Notes under the pieces: generated by a model
What the model was told of the DNA's origin: nothing
The model's database searches: none
What the model saw: only the letters and a program-made list of their open reading frames with translations
Shown: piece after piece, positions 1 to 6,970 of the stretch
Layout of the letters: each line of letters starts with the position of its first letter
How positions within the stretch are numbered: the stretch's first letter is position 1
Assembly (NCBI GenBank): GCA_958422845.1
Contig: CATZPU010000004.1
Span: 1 to 20,570 of the forward strand
Reading direction: 5' to 3'
Source: an uncultured Lachnospiraceae bacterium
GTDB lineage: Bacteria; Bacillota; Clostridia; Lachnospirales; Lachnospiraceae
Length of the DNA: 20,570 nt
Made by a program: the position numbers and the translations under genes

Positions 1-476
1 TGTTTCCGAACATAGAGCCGTGGGTGGAAGACGACTTGCGGGAGTGCTCCTTTGGCGAGTTTGAATATAAAAATTATAAGGAGCTCTCCGGTGATGCGCG
101 GTATCAGGCGTGGATCGACAGCGGAGGTGAGACAGCGTTTCCGAACGGAGAGAGCAGGGAGCAGTTTGCAGGAAGATGCTGCAAAGCATTTGTAAGAGCG
201 TGCAGCATTGCAGAACAGTCAGGCTGCACGGAGGCAGCGTTTGTCGTACATGGCGGCACGATCATGGCTGTCATGGAGCAGTTTGCCGTGCCGCACAAAG
301 GCTACTTTGAGTGGCAGGTGAAAAATGCCGAAGGGTTTTTCGGAGAGTTTTGCAGAACAACGGATGAAGCAGGCAGAGAAAAAATCGTGATACAGAATGT
401 ACGGCATATCACAGAAACGAAAAAACAGCGCAAAAGCAGCGATAGAAGCATAATTCCGGATTCCTCAGAAGGATAA
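1..476 (+). CDS. cobC: CobC-like histidine phosphatase (alpha-ribazole phosphatase), 3' part
   Basis: The reading frame is already open at base 3 and ends at TAA 474-476, so the gene begins outside the window. The visible 157 residues carry the second half of a histidine-phosphatase (phosphoglycerate mutase-like) domain: the DLRECSFGEFE segment, then VVHGGTI with the second catalytic His. The N-terminal RHG motif lies outside. CobC removes the 5'-phosphate from alpha-ribazole phosphate (or adenosylcobalamin phosphate) in cobalamin nucleotide-loop assembly. The assignment to CobC rather than another phosphatase of this fold comes mainly from the cobT gene 77 bases downstream. The last roughly 20 residues are a polar, basic tail. 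A GTG at 24 is an internal codon, not the start. Confidence 0.8.
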   Translation, partial: FPNIEPWVEDDLRECSFGEFEYKNYKELSGDARYQAWIDSGGETAFPNGESREQFAGRCCKAFVRACSIAEQSGCTEAAFVVHGGTIMAVMEQFAVPHKGYFEWQVKNAEGFFGEFCRTTDEAGREKIVIQNVRHITETKKQRKSSDRSIIPDSSEG

Positions 477-553
477 GATGTGCCGAAGCAGATATAAGAA
501 GAAGGCAGCAGAACAAATAGAAAGACAAGAAGCAGATGACGGAGGCGGAAGCA

Positions 554-1681
554 ATGGAGACAGAAATGACAATGCAGAAGAAAAGAACAGAGGCGATAAA
601 GAAAAAAACAGAAACGGCAGAAAAGAAAACAATTCTGGAAGAGACGCTTCAGGCGATCGTACCGTGCGATGCGGCTGCCGCAGATATTTGCAAAAAGCGG
701 TGGGACAGTATTGCGAAGCCGCTGCACAGCCTTGGCTGGATGGAGGATAGTATTGCACGTATTGCAGGAGCGCAGCATTCGGCAGAGGTGCGGACACGCC
801 GCAAAATACTGATTCCTATGTGCGCCGATAACGGGATAGTCGAAGAGGGCGTGACACAGACAGGGCAGGAGGTAACGGCGATCGTTGCAGAGAATTTTCT
901 GGATGTAAAATCGTGTGCAGCGATCATGTGCCGTATGAGCGGGGCGGATATCCGTCCTATTGACATAGGCATGGCGGTGGATACGCCGCGTGTCGAAAAA
1001 CGGAAAGTCGCTTATGGTACAAAGAATTTTGCCAAAGAACCGGCAATGACACGGGAAGAGGCAATACGTGCGGTCGAGACGGGGATCGCACTTGTATCGG
1101 AGCTAAAAGAGGAAGGCTATGACCTGATCGCTACGGGAGAAATGGGGATCGGAAATACGACGACATCGAGCGCCGTTGCCGCTTCGCTGCTTGGCGTAAA
1201 TGCAGAGGAGATGACGGGGCGCGGAGCAGGTCTTTCAAGCGCGGGGCTTTTAAAAAAGATACGTGTCATACAGGAAGCGATCGACCGGTGGGACCTGACG
1301 AGACAGGATGCGCTTACCGTTTTATCATGCGTGGGCGGATTTGATATTGCCGGAATTGTCGGGCTGTATCTCGGAGGAGCACGGTATCATATTCCGGTAT
1401 TGATCGACGGCTTTATTTCCTCTGTAGCCGCGCTTGTTGCAGTGCGTCTTTGTTCGCAGGCAAAGGGATATATGCTTGCGACGCACGTATCAAAGGAACC
1501 TGCATCAAGAAGGATACTCTCAGAGCTTGGACTTTCTCCGGCGCTCGATGCAGGACTTTGTCTCGGAGAGGGGAGCGGCGCAGTGGCAGCGTTTCCGATC
1601 ATCGAAATGGCGTCTGAGATATACCACAAAATGAGTACGTTCGAGCAGATCAGTGTGGAAGCGTATCAGGAGCTTAAGTAA
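554..1681 (+). CDS. cobT: Nicotinate-nucleotide-dimethylbenzimidazole phosphoribosyltransferase
   Basis: CobT moves the phosphoribosyl group of nicotinate mononucleotide onto 5,6-dimethylbenzimidazole or another lower-ligand base, giving alpha-ribazole phosphate for cobamide synthesis in the cytoplasm. Family motifs are clear: the MCADNGIVEEGVTQTG segment, GEMGIGNTTTSSA, VGGFDIAGIVG, LIDGFISS and the C-terminal LGEGSGA, whose Glu (about residue 339) matches the catalytic base of Salmonella CobT. I start at ATG 554 because GGAGG 541-545 lies 8 bases ahead. An in-frame ATG at 536 would add six residues but has no good ribosome binding site. From 554 the protein is 375 residues, with a roughly 30-residue Lys/Glu/Thr-rich extension before the usual family start. 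It follows the cobC-like gene and is probably co-transcribed with it. Confidence 0.95.
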   Translation: METEMTMQKKRTEAIKKKTETAEKKTILEETLQAIVPCDAAAADICKKRWDSIAKPLHSLGWMEDSIARIAGAQHSAEVRTRRKILIPMCADNGIVEEGVTQTGQEVTAIVAENFLDVKSCAAIMCRMSGADIRPIDIGMAVDTPRVEKRKVAYGTKNFAKEPAMTREEAIRAVETGIALVSELKEEGYDLIATGEMGIGNTTTSSAVAASLLGVNAEEMTGRGAGLSSAGLLKKIRVIQEAIDRWDLTRQDALTVLSCVGGFDIAGIVGLYLGGARYHIPVLIDGFISSVAALVAVRLCSQAKGYMLATHVSKEPASRRILSELGLSPALDAGLCLGEGSGAVAAFPIIEMASEIYHKMSTFEQISVEAYQELK

Positions 1682-1726
1682 ATTAGAAATGAGCAGATAA
1701 CCTGCACTTGGGATATTTGCACCAAA

Positions 1727-1762
1727 CGTCGTTTGTTCTCATATGATAAAACAAACCAGACG
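1727..1762 (+). promoter_or_regulatory. Inverted repeat before the ABC transporter genes
   Basis: CGTC-GTTTGTT (1727-1737) is complementary to AACAAAC-(CA)-GACG (1750-1762), an 11-bp dyad with a two-base bulge and a 12-base centre. The centre holds TATGAT (1742-1747), a possible -10 box, without a well-spaced -35. The right arm ends one base before the GGGG of the ribosome binding site. It could be a protein operator or an mRNA hairpin limiting translation. There is no T-run, so it is not an ordinary terminator. Confidence 0.45.
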
Positions 1763-1776
1763 CGGGGTGAAAGAAT

Positions 1777-2544
1777 GTGAGACCATTACTGGAACTGCAA
1801 AATGTCAGTTACTCCTATCACAGTAAAAATGGCGAAACATTTGCCTTATCGGATATATCCTTTCAGGTGCGGCAGGGAGAATTTATTGCTTTAGTAGGAC
1901 CGAGCGGCTGTGGAAAATCCACGCTGCTCTCTTTAATTTCAGGGCTGCTTTTGCCGGAGGATGGGAAGATCCTGTTAAAAGGAGAAAGTGATCATTCCTT
2001 TCAGGAAAAGATCGGTTATATGCTGCAAAGAGATCATCTGTTTGAGTGGAGGACGATATACCGGAATGTCATGCTCGGACTTGAGATACAACATAAATTA
2101 AATGATGAATCGAAAGCGCGGATAGATAAGATGCTGATGGATTACGGGCTGTATAAATTCCGAAATGCCAGACCGAGCGAGCTTTCCGGCGGTATGCGCC
2201 AGAGAGCGGCGCTGATTCGGACGCTGGCGCTTGATCCTGAGCTTCTGCTTCTTGACGAACCGTTTTCGGCGCTTGATTTTCAGACGCGTTTATCTGTATG
2301 CGACGACGTATACGGAATCCTGCGAAGAGAAAAGAAAACGGCGCTTCTTGTGACGCACGATCTGTCCGAGGCAGTCAGCATGGCGGACCGGATCATTATC
2401 CTGACGTCGCGTCCGGCACGGGTAAAATCGATCCTGCAGATAGAATTTGCCGAAAAAGCGCTTACACCTTTTGAGCGGAGAAATATGCCGGAATTTAAAG
2501 AGTATTTTAATCTGCTGTGGAAGGAGCTGAATGAGCATGGATAA
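1777..2544 (+). CDS. ABC transporter ATP-binding protein, NitT/TauT (SsuB/ThiZ-like) family
   Basis: A 255-residue ATPase subunit of an importer. Walker A is GPSGCGKST (residues 41-49), the Q-loop Gln is at 84 (YMLQRD), the signature is LSGGM (136-140), Walker B is LLLLDEP (156-162) and the switch His is in LLVTHD (194). The sequence resembles the nitrate/sulfonate/taurine/pyrimidine-precursor importers. The start is a GTG at 1777, six bases after GGGGTGA (1764-1770). An ATG overlapping it by one base (1775-1777) is followed at once by TGA and cannot start the protein. The stop overlaps the start of the permease gene, indicating translational coupling. The substrate cannot be told from the sequence. 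The cobalamin genes upstream make a cobamide-related or vitamin-precursor substrate possible, but that is only inference. Confidence 0.9.
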   Translation: MRPLLELQNVSYSYHSKNGETFALSDISFQVRQGEFIALVGPSGCGKSTLLSLISGLLLPEDGKILLKGESDHSFQEKIGYMLQRDHLFEWRTIYRNVMLGLEIQHKLNDESKARIDKMLMDYGLYKFRNARPSELSGGMRQRAALIRTLALDPELLLLDEPFSALDFQTRLSVCDDVYGILRREKKTALLVTHDLSEAVSMADRIIILTSRPARVKSILQIEFAEKALTPFERRNMPEFKEYFNLLWKELNEHG

Positions 2545-3343
2545 AAAGAGCGGCACATCACAGACACAGCTTAACTATCTGAGAAATCTCCAGAGAAAGC
2601 AGTACCGGATCACTGCGATCCAGATCTTGATTTTTGCGGTATTCTTACTTTTGTGGGAGACGTCTGTGCAGCTTGGGTGGATAGACGGGTTCATTTTCAG
2701 CAGCCCGTCGCGCGTGCTGAAAACGTTCGGGACGATGTGGAAGGACGGAAGTATTTTCCTGCATACCGGTATTACGCTTGCGGAAACGCTTGTGAGTTTT
2801 GTGCTTGTCGTAGCGGCGGGAGTGGGGATCGCCATACTGCTGTGGTACAATACGGAGCTTTCGGAGATATTGGAACCGTATCTTGTCGTGCTCAACAGTC
2901 TGCCAAAGTCGGCTCTTGCGCCGCTTCTGATCGTATGGCTCGGCGCAAACATGAAATCGATCATCGTAGCGGGAATGTCGGTCGCGATCTTCGGAACGGT
3001 GCTGAATCTTTATACCGGTTTTGGGGAGATGGACCCTGATAAGATAAAGCTGATCTATACGCTGCGGGGAAGCCGCAGAGACGTACTGTGCAAGGTGATC
3101 CTTCCGGGGACACTTCCCTTGCTTGTCAGTGTGATGAAGGTGAATATCGGATTGTGCCTTGTCGGAGTCGTGATCGGCGAGTTTATCGGGGCGCGGCAGG
3201 GGCTGGGATATCTGATCATATATGGCAGTCAGGTATTCAAACTCGACTGGGTGATCATGTCGATCGTCATTCTCTGCGTGATCGCGATGCTTCTGTATGG
3301 CGCGCTCGGAATCGTCGAGCGCAGGTGTTTGAAGAAAAGATAG
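2531..3343 (+). CDS. ABC transporter permease, NitT/TauT type
   Basis: A 270-residue integral membrane protein of the binding-protein-dependent permease family (BPD_transp_1). Hydrophobic segments are seen near residues 29-47, 83-105, 127-150, 190-215 and 240-262. The cytoplasmic EAA-type coupling loop is YTLRGSRRDVLCKVILPGTLP-like (about 176-196), which docks on the ATPase. The FSSPSRVL segment near residue 56 is typical of SsuC/TauC/ThiX relatives. Its ATG at 2531 lies inside the ATPase gene (14-base overlap); a second in-frame ATG at 2537 would give an 8-base overlap. No substrate-binding protein gene follows: the next gene, queH, is convergent and 11 bases away. Confidence 0.9.
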   Translation: MSMDKKSGTSQTQLNYLRNLQRKQYRITAIQILIFAVFLLLWETSVQLGWIDGFIFSSPSRVLKTFGTMWKDGSIFLHTGITLAETLVSFVLVVAAGVGIAILLWYNTELSEILEPYLVVLNSLPKSALAPLLIVWLGANMKSIIVAGMSVAIFGTVLNLYTGFGEMDPDKIKLIYTLRGSRRDVLCKVILPGTLPLLVSVMKVNIGLCLVGVVIGEFIGARQGLGYLIIYGSQVFKLDWVIMSIVILCVIAMLLYGALGIVERRCLKKR

Positions 3344-3345
3344 GA

Positions 3346-3372
3346 GCAGGGCTTTCAGCTGTTTTGCCCTGC
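3346..3372. terminator. Bidirectional terminator between the permease gene and queH
   Basis: GCAGGGC (3346-3352) pairs perfectly with GCCCTGC (3366-3372) around a 13-base loop, and flanking GAG/CTC can extend the stem past one bulged C. T-rich stretches follow on both strands (CTATCTTTTC on the minus strand; CTCTTTC, weaker, on the plus strand). The right arm lies within the last codons of queH, so the hairpin serves two convergent genes whose stops are 11 bases apart. Confidence 0.65.
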
Positions 3373-3990
3373 CTCCCGCTCTTTCTTTGAAAACACACAG
3401 CCGCAGTAATCCTGACGGTACAGTCCGTACTCTGAGGAGAGTTCTACGGAGCGTTTATAGCCGTTTTTCTTTTTAAAATCGGAGGGAAGCCATGCGATGC
3501 CAAAGTGCGAAGCGGTTTCTTCTCCGATTTTATTTAGTGCGGCGGCATTTTTTAGCGGGCTTATCGTCAGTGTTGTCGTAAAATAGTCAAATTCGTTTTC
3601 GGCGGCAATGCGGGCAGTCTCCTCAAGCCGCAGGCGAAAGCAGGCGTGGCAGCGCTCACCGCCCTCCGGAATGTGTTCCAGTCCCCGTACAGCGTCATAG
3701 AATTCGCGGCTGTCAAAGCGGCCTTCGATAAAGCGGACGGGATGTTTGGAGGACAGAGTTTCGATCAGCCTTTTCTGTTCGTCGGCGCGGTGGCGGAATT
3801 CCTCTTCAGGATAAATATTCGGATTATAGTAAAGAACGGTGACTGCAAAATAATCTGACAGGTATTCCAGTACGTAGCTGCTGCAAGGCGCACAGCAGCT
3901 GTGCAGAAGCAGCGTCGGGACGTTTCCTTCCGGTATCGAGGCAATGATGCGTTCCAGTTCTTTTTGATAATTGCGGTTTATCTGTGTCAT
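3355..3990 (-). CDS. queH: Epoxyqueuosine reductase QueH
   Basis: A 211-residue protein of the former DUF208 family. It reduces epoxyqueuosine to queuosine in tRNA and is non-homologous to QueG. The family cysteines are present: HSCCAPC (Cys32, 33, 36), ERCHACF (Cys114, 117) and YCGC (Cys196, 198), consistent with iron-sulfur and metal binding. Other conserved stretches are YYNPNIYP, FTTTLTISPLK and DFKKKNGY. The open frame extends upstream to 4161, but I start at ATG 3990 because AAAGGAG lies 7 bases before it on the minus strand and the family starts here. The gene is alone on its strand, divergent from argH. No other queuosine gene is visible, so the substrate tRNA intermediate must come from genes elsewhere or from salvage. 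Confidence 0.93.
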   Translation of the reverse strand: MTQINRNYQKELERIIASIPEGNVPTLLLHSCCAPCSSYVLEYLSDYFAVTVLYYNPNIYPEEEFRHRADEQKRLIETLSSKHPVRFIEGRFDSREFYDAVRGLEHIPEGGERCHACFRLRLEETARIAAENEFDYFTTTLTISPLKNAAALNKIGEETASHFGIAWLPSDFKKKNGYKRSVELSSEYGLYRQDYCGCVFSKKEREAGQNS

Positions 3991-4080
3991 GCCAAAACTC
4001 CTTTTCCGGTAAAAATCGCAGAATATATGTAAGCATTTTATCACGCTTTGTAAGACATGGCAAAGCATATCAGATATTTC

Positions 4081-4109
4081 TTGCCAGTATTTTTTCAATG
4101 TGATAAACT
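4081..4109 (+). promoter_or_regulatory. Candidate sigma-A promoter for argH
   Basis: TTGCCA (4081-4086) and TAAACT (4104-4109) are separated by 17 bases, matching the -35 consensus at 5 of 6 and the -10 at 4 of 6 positions. It lies 68 bases before the argH start, in the divergent gap with queH. No ARG-box operator was recognised by eye. Confidence 0.45.
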
Positions 4110-4176
4110 TAAAAGCATTAGAAAACAACAGTTGCAAAAGGCAGTGCAGAAAATGCAGCAAAAAAGGAGAAAAAAT

Positions 4177-5565
4177 ATGGCACAGTTATGGGGAGGCCGT
4201 TTTACGAAAGAAACGGATCAGATCGTATATGACTTCAATGCATCGATTTTATTTGACAAACGGTTGTATAAGCAGGATATAGAGGGGAGTATGGCGCATG
4301 TGCGTATGCTTGAAAAGCAGGGGATCCTTACAGAGAAGGAGTGTGAGAAGCTCATTCACGGGCTGCTCGGCATTTTGCAGGACGTAGACAGCGGGGCTCT
4401 TGAGATTACGCCGGAGTATGAGGATATTCACAGTTTTGTAGAGGCGAATCTGATCGCCCGCATCGGTGAGACGGGAAAGAAGCTGCATACAGGCAGGAGC
4501 AGGAACGATCAGGTGGCGCTTGATATGCGCCTTTATGTGCGCGACGAGATCAGGAATACGGATCATCTGCTTTACGGGCTGATGCAGGTACTTTTCCGTA
4601 TCATGGAAGAAAATCTGGACACATTTATGCCGGGATTTACGCATTTGCAGAAGGCCCAGCCGGTGACGCTGGCGCACCACATCGGAGCGTATTTTGAGAT
4701 GTTTAAAAGGGACCGCTCCCGTCTTTCGGATATTTTAGACAGAATGAACTACTGTCCGCTCGGCGCAGGAGCTCTGGCGGGAACGACGTATCCGCTCGAC
4801 CGCGGATATACGGCACAGCTGCTCGGATTTGCAGGTCCGACGTTAAACAGCATGGATTCTGTCTCCGATCGGGATTACGTGATCGAGTACCTGTCGGCGC
4901 TTTCGACGATCATGATGCACCTGAGCCGCTTTTCAGAGGAAATCATCATCTGGAATTCCAACGAGTATCAGTTTGTGGAGCTTGATGATGCGTACAGCAC
5001 GGGAAGCTCGATCATGCCGCAGAAAAAGAATCCGGATATTGCAGAGCTTGTGCGCGGAAAGACGGGGCGTGTCTACGGTGCGCTTATGGGGCTGCTGACG
5101 ACGATGAAGGGCCTGCCGCTTGCATACAATAAGGATATGCAGGAGGATAAGGAGGGCGTGTTTGATGCGATCGACACGGTGACAGCCTGCATTACGCTGT
5201 TTACCGGTATGGTCGATACGATGAAGTTCAATAAGAATGCAATGGAAGCATCTGCGAAGAATGGCTTTACGAATGCGACAGACGTTGCCGATTACCTCGT
5301 AAACCGCGGCGTGCCGTTTCGGGATGCCCACAGTATTTCTGGCAGACTCGTGCTCGACTGTATCGCAAAAGGAAAAGCGCTCGACGATCTGACGCTCGAT
5401 GAATTCCGCGCACAGAGCGAATGCTTTGACGAGGACATTTATGAGGCGATCAGCATGAAAACGTGTGTGGAGAAACGTCTGACGCTCGGCGCTCCGGGCC
5501 GCGCCGCTATGGAAGAGGTGCTTGCGGTCAACAAAGAGTATATGAACAGCACAGCTATGCTGTAG
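4177..5565 (+). CDS. argH: Argininosuccinate lyase
   Basis: ArgH splits argininosuccinate into arginine and fumarate, the last step of arginine synthesis, as a cytoplasmic homotetramer. It has 462 residues, the usual length. The start MAQLWGGRF is the classic family N terminus, preceded by AGGAGA (4165-4170) at 6 bases; the longer open frame back to 4057 is not coding. Visible motifs are TGRSRNDQ (105-112), THLQKAQP with the conserved His156, and the fumarase/lyase superfamily signature GSSIMPQKKNPD (276-287), which holds the catalytic Ser. argG is not beside it, so arginine genes are scattered in this genome or the gene is regulated alone. A candidate promoter lies upstream. Confidence 0.97.
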   Translation: MAQLWGGRFTKETDQIVYDFNASILFDKRLYKQDIEGSMAHVRMLEKQGILTEKECEKLIHGLLGILQDVDSGALEITPEYEDIHSFVEANLIARIGETGKKLHTGRSRNDQVALDMRLYVRDEIRNTDHLLYGLMQVLFRIMEENLDTFMPGFTHLQKAQPVTLAHHIGAYFEMFKRDRSRLSDILDRMNYCPLGAGALAGTTYPLDRGYTAQLLGFAGPTLNSMDSVSDRDYVIEYLSALSTIMMHLSRFSEEIIIWNSNEYQFVELDDAYSTGSSIMPQKKNPDIAELVRGKTGRVYGALMGLLTTMKGLPLAYNKDMQEDKEGVFDAIDTVTACITLFTGMVDTMKFNKNAMEASAKNGFTNATDVADYLVNRGVPFRDAHSISGRLVLDCIAKGKALDDLTLDEFRAQSECFDEDIYEAISMKTCVEKRLTLGAPGRAAMEEVLAVNKEYMNSTAML

Positions 5566-5589
5566 AGTCTGTATCAAACAGATTTCTAC

Positions 5590-5618
5590 TTGACAGACGA
5601 AGAAAAGAAGTGTATTTT
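5590..5618 (+). promoter_or_regulatory. Candidate promoter for asd
   Basis: A perfect -35 TTGACA (5590-5595), a 17-base spacer and TATTTT (5613-5618) as -10. It starts 25 bases after the argH stop and leaves a leader of about 70 bases before asd, so asd is likely transcribed separately from argH. Confidence 0.6.
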
Positions 5619-5693
5619 AAATAAAAACAAATGTGCGCCATAGAAACACAAAAACAATGGCACAAAATAAAGGTGCAAGAGGAGAATGAAAAA

Positions 5694-6779
5694 ATGAGCC
5701 AGAAATTAAGAGTAGGTATTTTGGGAGCAACAGGTATGGTCGGACAGAGATTTATCTCCCTGCTTGAAGATCATCCGTGGTTTGAGGTCGTAGTCGTAGC
5801 AGCCAGTCCGCGCAGCGCCGGAAAGACGTATGAGGAAGCAGTGGGCGGACGTTGGAAGATGACGACGCCGATGCCGGAGGGCGTGAAGAAGCTCGTTGTC
5901 ATGAATGTCAATGAGGTGGAGAAGGTGGCAGAGTGCGTAGACTTTGTATTCTCTGCCGTGGATATGTCAAAGGACGAGATCAAGGCGATCGAGGAGGCAT
6001 ATGCAAAGACGGAGACGCCGGTCGTTTCCAACAACAGCGCGCACCGCTGGACGCCGGACGTACCGATGGTAGTGCCGGAGATCAATCCGCAGCATTTTGA
6101 GGTGATCAAATATCAGAAGGAGCGCCTTGGCACAAAGAGGGGCTTCATTGCCGTTAAGCCGAACTGCTCGATCCAGAGCTATGCTCCTGTGCTTACTGCA
6201 TGGAAAGAGTTCGAGCCGTACGAGGTGGTTGCGACTACGTATCAGGCAATTTCAGGCGCAGGAAAGACATTTAAGGACTGGCCGGAAATGGTGGAGAATA
6301 TCATTCCGTATATCGGCGGCGAGGAAGAAAAGAGCGAGAAGGAGCCGCTTCGTCTTTGGGGAGAGATCAAAAACGGCGTGATCGAGCCGGCACAGGAGCC
6401 GAAGATCACCTGTCAGTGCATCCGTGTTCCGGTGCTGAACGGACATACGGCTGCCGTATTCGTAAAATTCCGCAAAAAGGTAACGAAGGAACAGCTCATA
6501 GAGAAGCTTGAGAGTTTTCGCGGGATTCCGCAGGAACTTGATCTTCCGAGCGCACCGAAGCAGTTTATCCGCTATATGGCGGAGGATAACCGTCCGCAGG
6601 TGCAGCTTGATGTGGATTATGAGAACGGTATGGGCGTATCGATCGGACGTATCCGTGAAGATTCTATTTATGATTTCAAATTTGTCGGTCTTTCGCACAA
6701 TACCGTGCGCGGCGCCGCAGGCGGAGCAGTTCTGTGCGCGGAGACATTAAAGGCGCAGGGGTATATCCAGCCAAAATAA
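5694..6779 (+). CDS. asd: Aspartate-semialdehyde dehydrogenase, fungal/archaeal type
   Basis: The enzyme reduces aspartyl phosphate to aspartate semialdehyde with NADPH, the branch point to lysine/diaminopimelate, threonine and methionine. Its 361 residues show the N-terminal dinucleotide-binding GILGATGMVGQ (residues 8-18), the catalytic Cys158 in KPNCSIQS and the acid/base His251 in LNGHTA. The NNSAHRW segment and the overall pattern fit the fungal/archaeal class of the family rather than the E. coli class, which is known in many Clostridia. I start at ATG 5694 (MSQKLRVGIL), with GGAG at 5681-5684; the longer frame from 5631 adds 21 residues that resemble leader sequence. It stands between argH and topB with its own candidate promoter. 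Confidence 0.95.
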   Translation: MSQKLRVGILGATGMVGQRFISLLEDHPWFEVVVVAASPRSAGKTYEEAVGGRWKMTTPMPEGVKKLVVMNVNEVEKVAECVDFVFSAVDMSKDEIKAIEEAYAKTETPVVSNNSAHRWTPDVPMVVPEINPQHFEVIKYQKERLGTKRGFIAVKPNCSIQSYAPVLTAWKEFEPYEVVATTYQAISGAGKTFKDWPEMVENIIPYIGGEEEKSEKEPLRLWGEIKNGVIEPAQEPKITCQCIRVPVLNGHTAAVFVKFRKKVTKEQLIEKLESFRGIPQELDLPSAPKQFIRYMAEDNRPQVQLDVDYENGMGVSIGRIREDSIYDFKFVGLSHNTVRGAAGGAVLCAETLKAQGYIQPK

Positions 6780-6786
6780 ATTTTTA

Positions 6787-6816
6787 TTGCAAAAGCAGGG
6801 AAAAGTAACGTATAAT
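6787..6816 (+). promoter_or_regulatory. Strong candidate promoter for topB and the genes downstream
   Basis: TTGCAA (6787-6792), an 18-base spacer and a perfect TATAAT (6811-6816), just after the asd stop. The predicted start near 6823 falls at the first bases of a long hairpin, so the transcript would carry a 5'-terminal stem-loop and a leader of about 150 bases. Confidence 0.7.
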
Positions 6817-6821
6817 GAAAG

Positions 6822-6853
6822 GGTTGTTGTAAAATAGCTATTTTGCAGCAGCC
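6822..6853 (+). terminator. Long hairpin at the start of the topB leader (terminator-like)
   Basis: These 32 bases fold on themselves almost without a loop: every position from 6822/6853 inward pairs, with only G-U wobbles, around an AT-rich core AAAATAG-CTATTTT. CTCTTTTC follows. It could end asd transcription, or act as a 5' stabilising or attenuating stem of the topB transcript. The weak T-run leaves both open. Confidence 0.5.
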
Positions 6854-6860
6854 TCTTTTC

Positions 6861-6912
6861 GTGTCATGGAAAGACATTGTCACGCTGACGTATGAAAGCC
6901 TTTCCGTGACAC
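6861..6912 (+). promoter_or_regulatory. Second hairpin in the topB leader
   Basis: GTGTCATGGAAAG (6861-6873) pairs with CTTTCCGTGACAC (6900-6912): 13 bp with one G-U pair. The 26-base loop contains a small nested stem GTCA-CGC-TGAC. No T-run follows, so this is not a terminator. Together with the preceding hairpin it makes most of the leader base-paired. I cannot match it to a known riboswitch class. Confidence 0.5.
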
Positions 6913-6970
6913 AAAGAACAGGATGTGTATGTAAAGCCGGACAGTACACTGATTTCAGAGGAGGAAGCAG

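Noticed and set aside
478..750. Small plus-strand frame of 90 codons after the cobC-like gene.
   Set aside because: It overlaps cobT out of frame, is highly polar with no family features, and has no supporting ribosome binding site.
4057..4176. Longer N terminus for argH from ATG 4057.
   Set aside because: It would overlap the candidate promoter, and the family N terminus plus a good ribosome binding site place the start at 4177.
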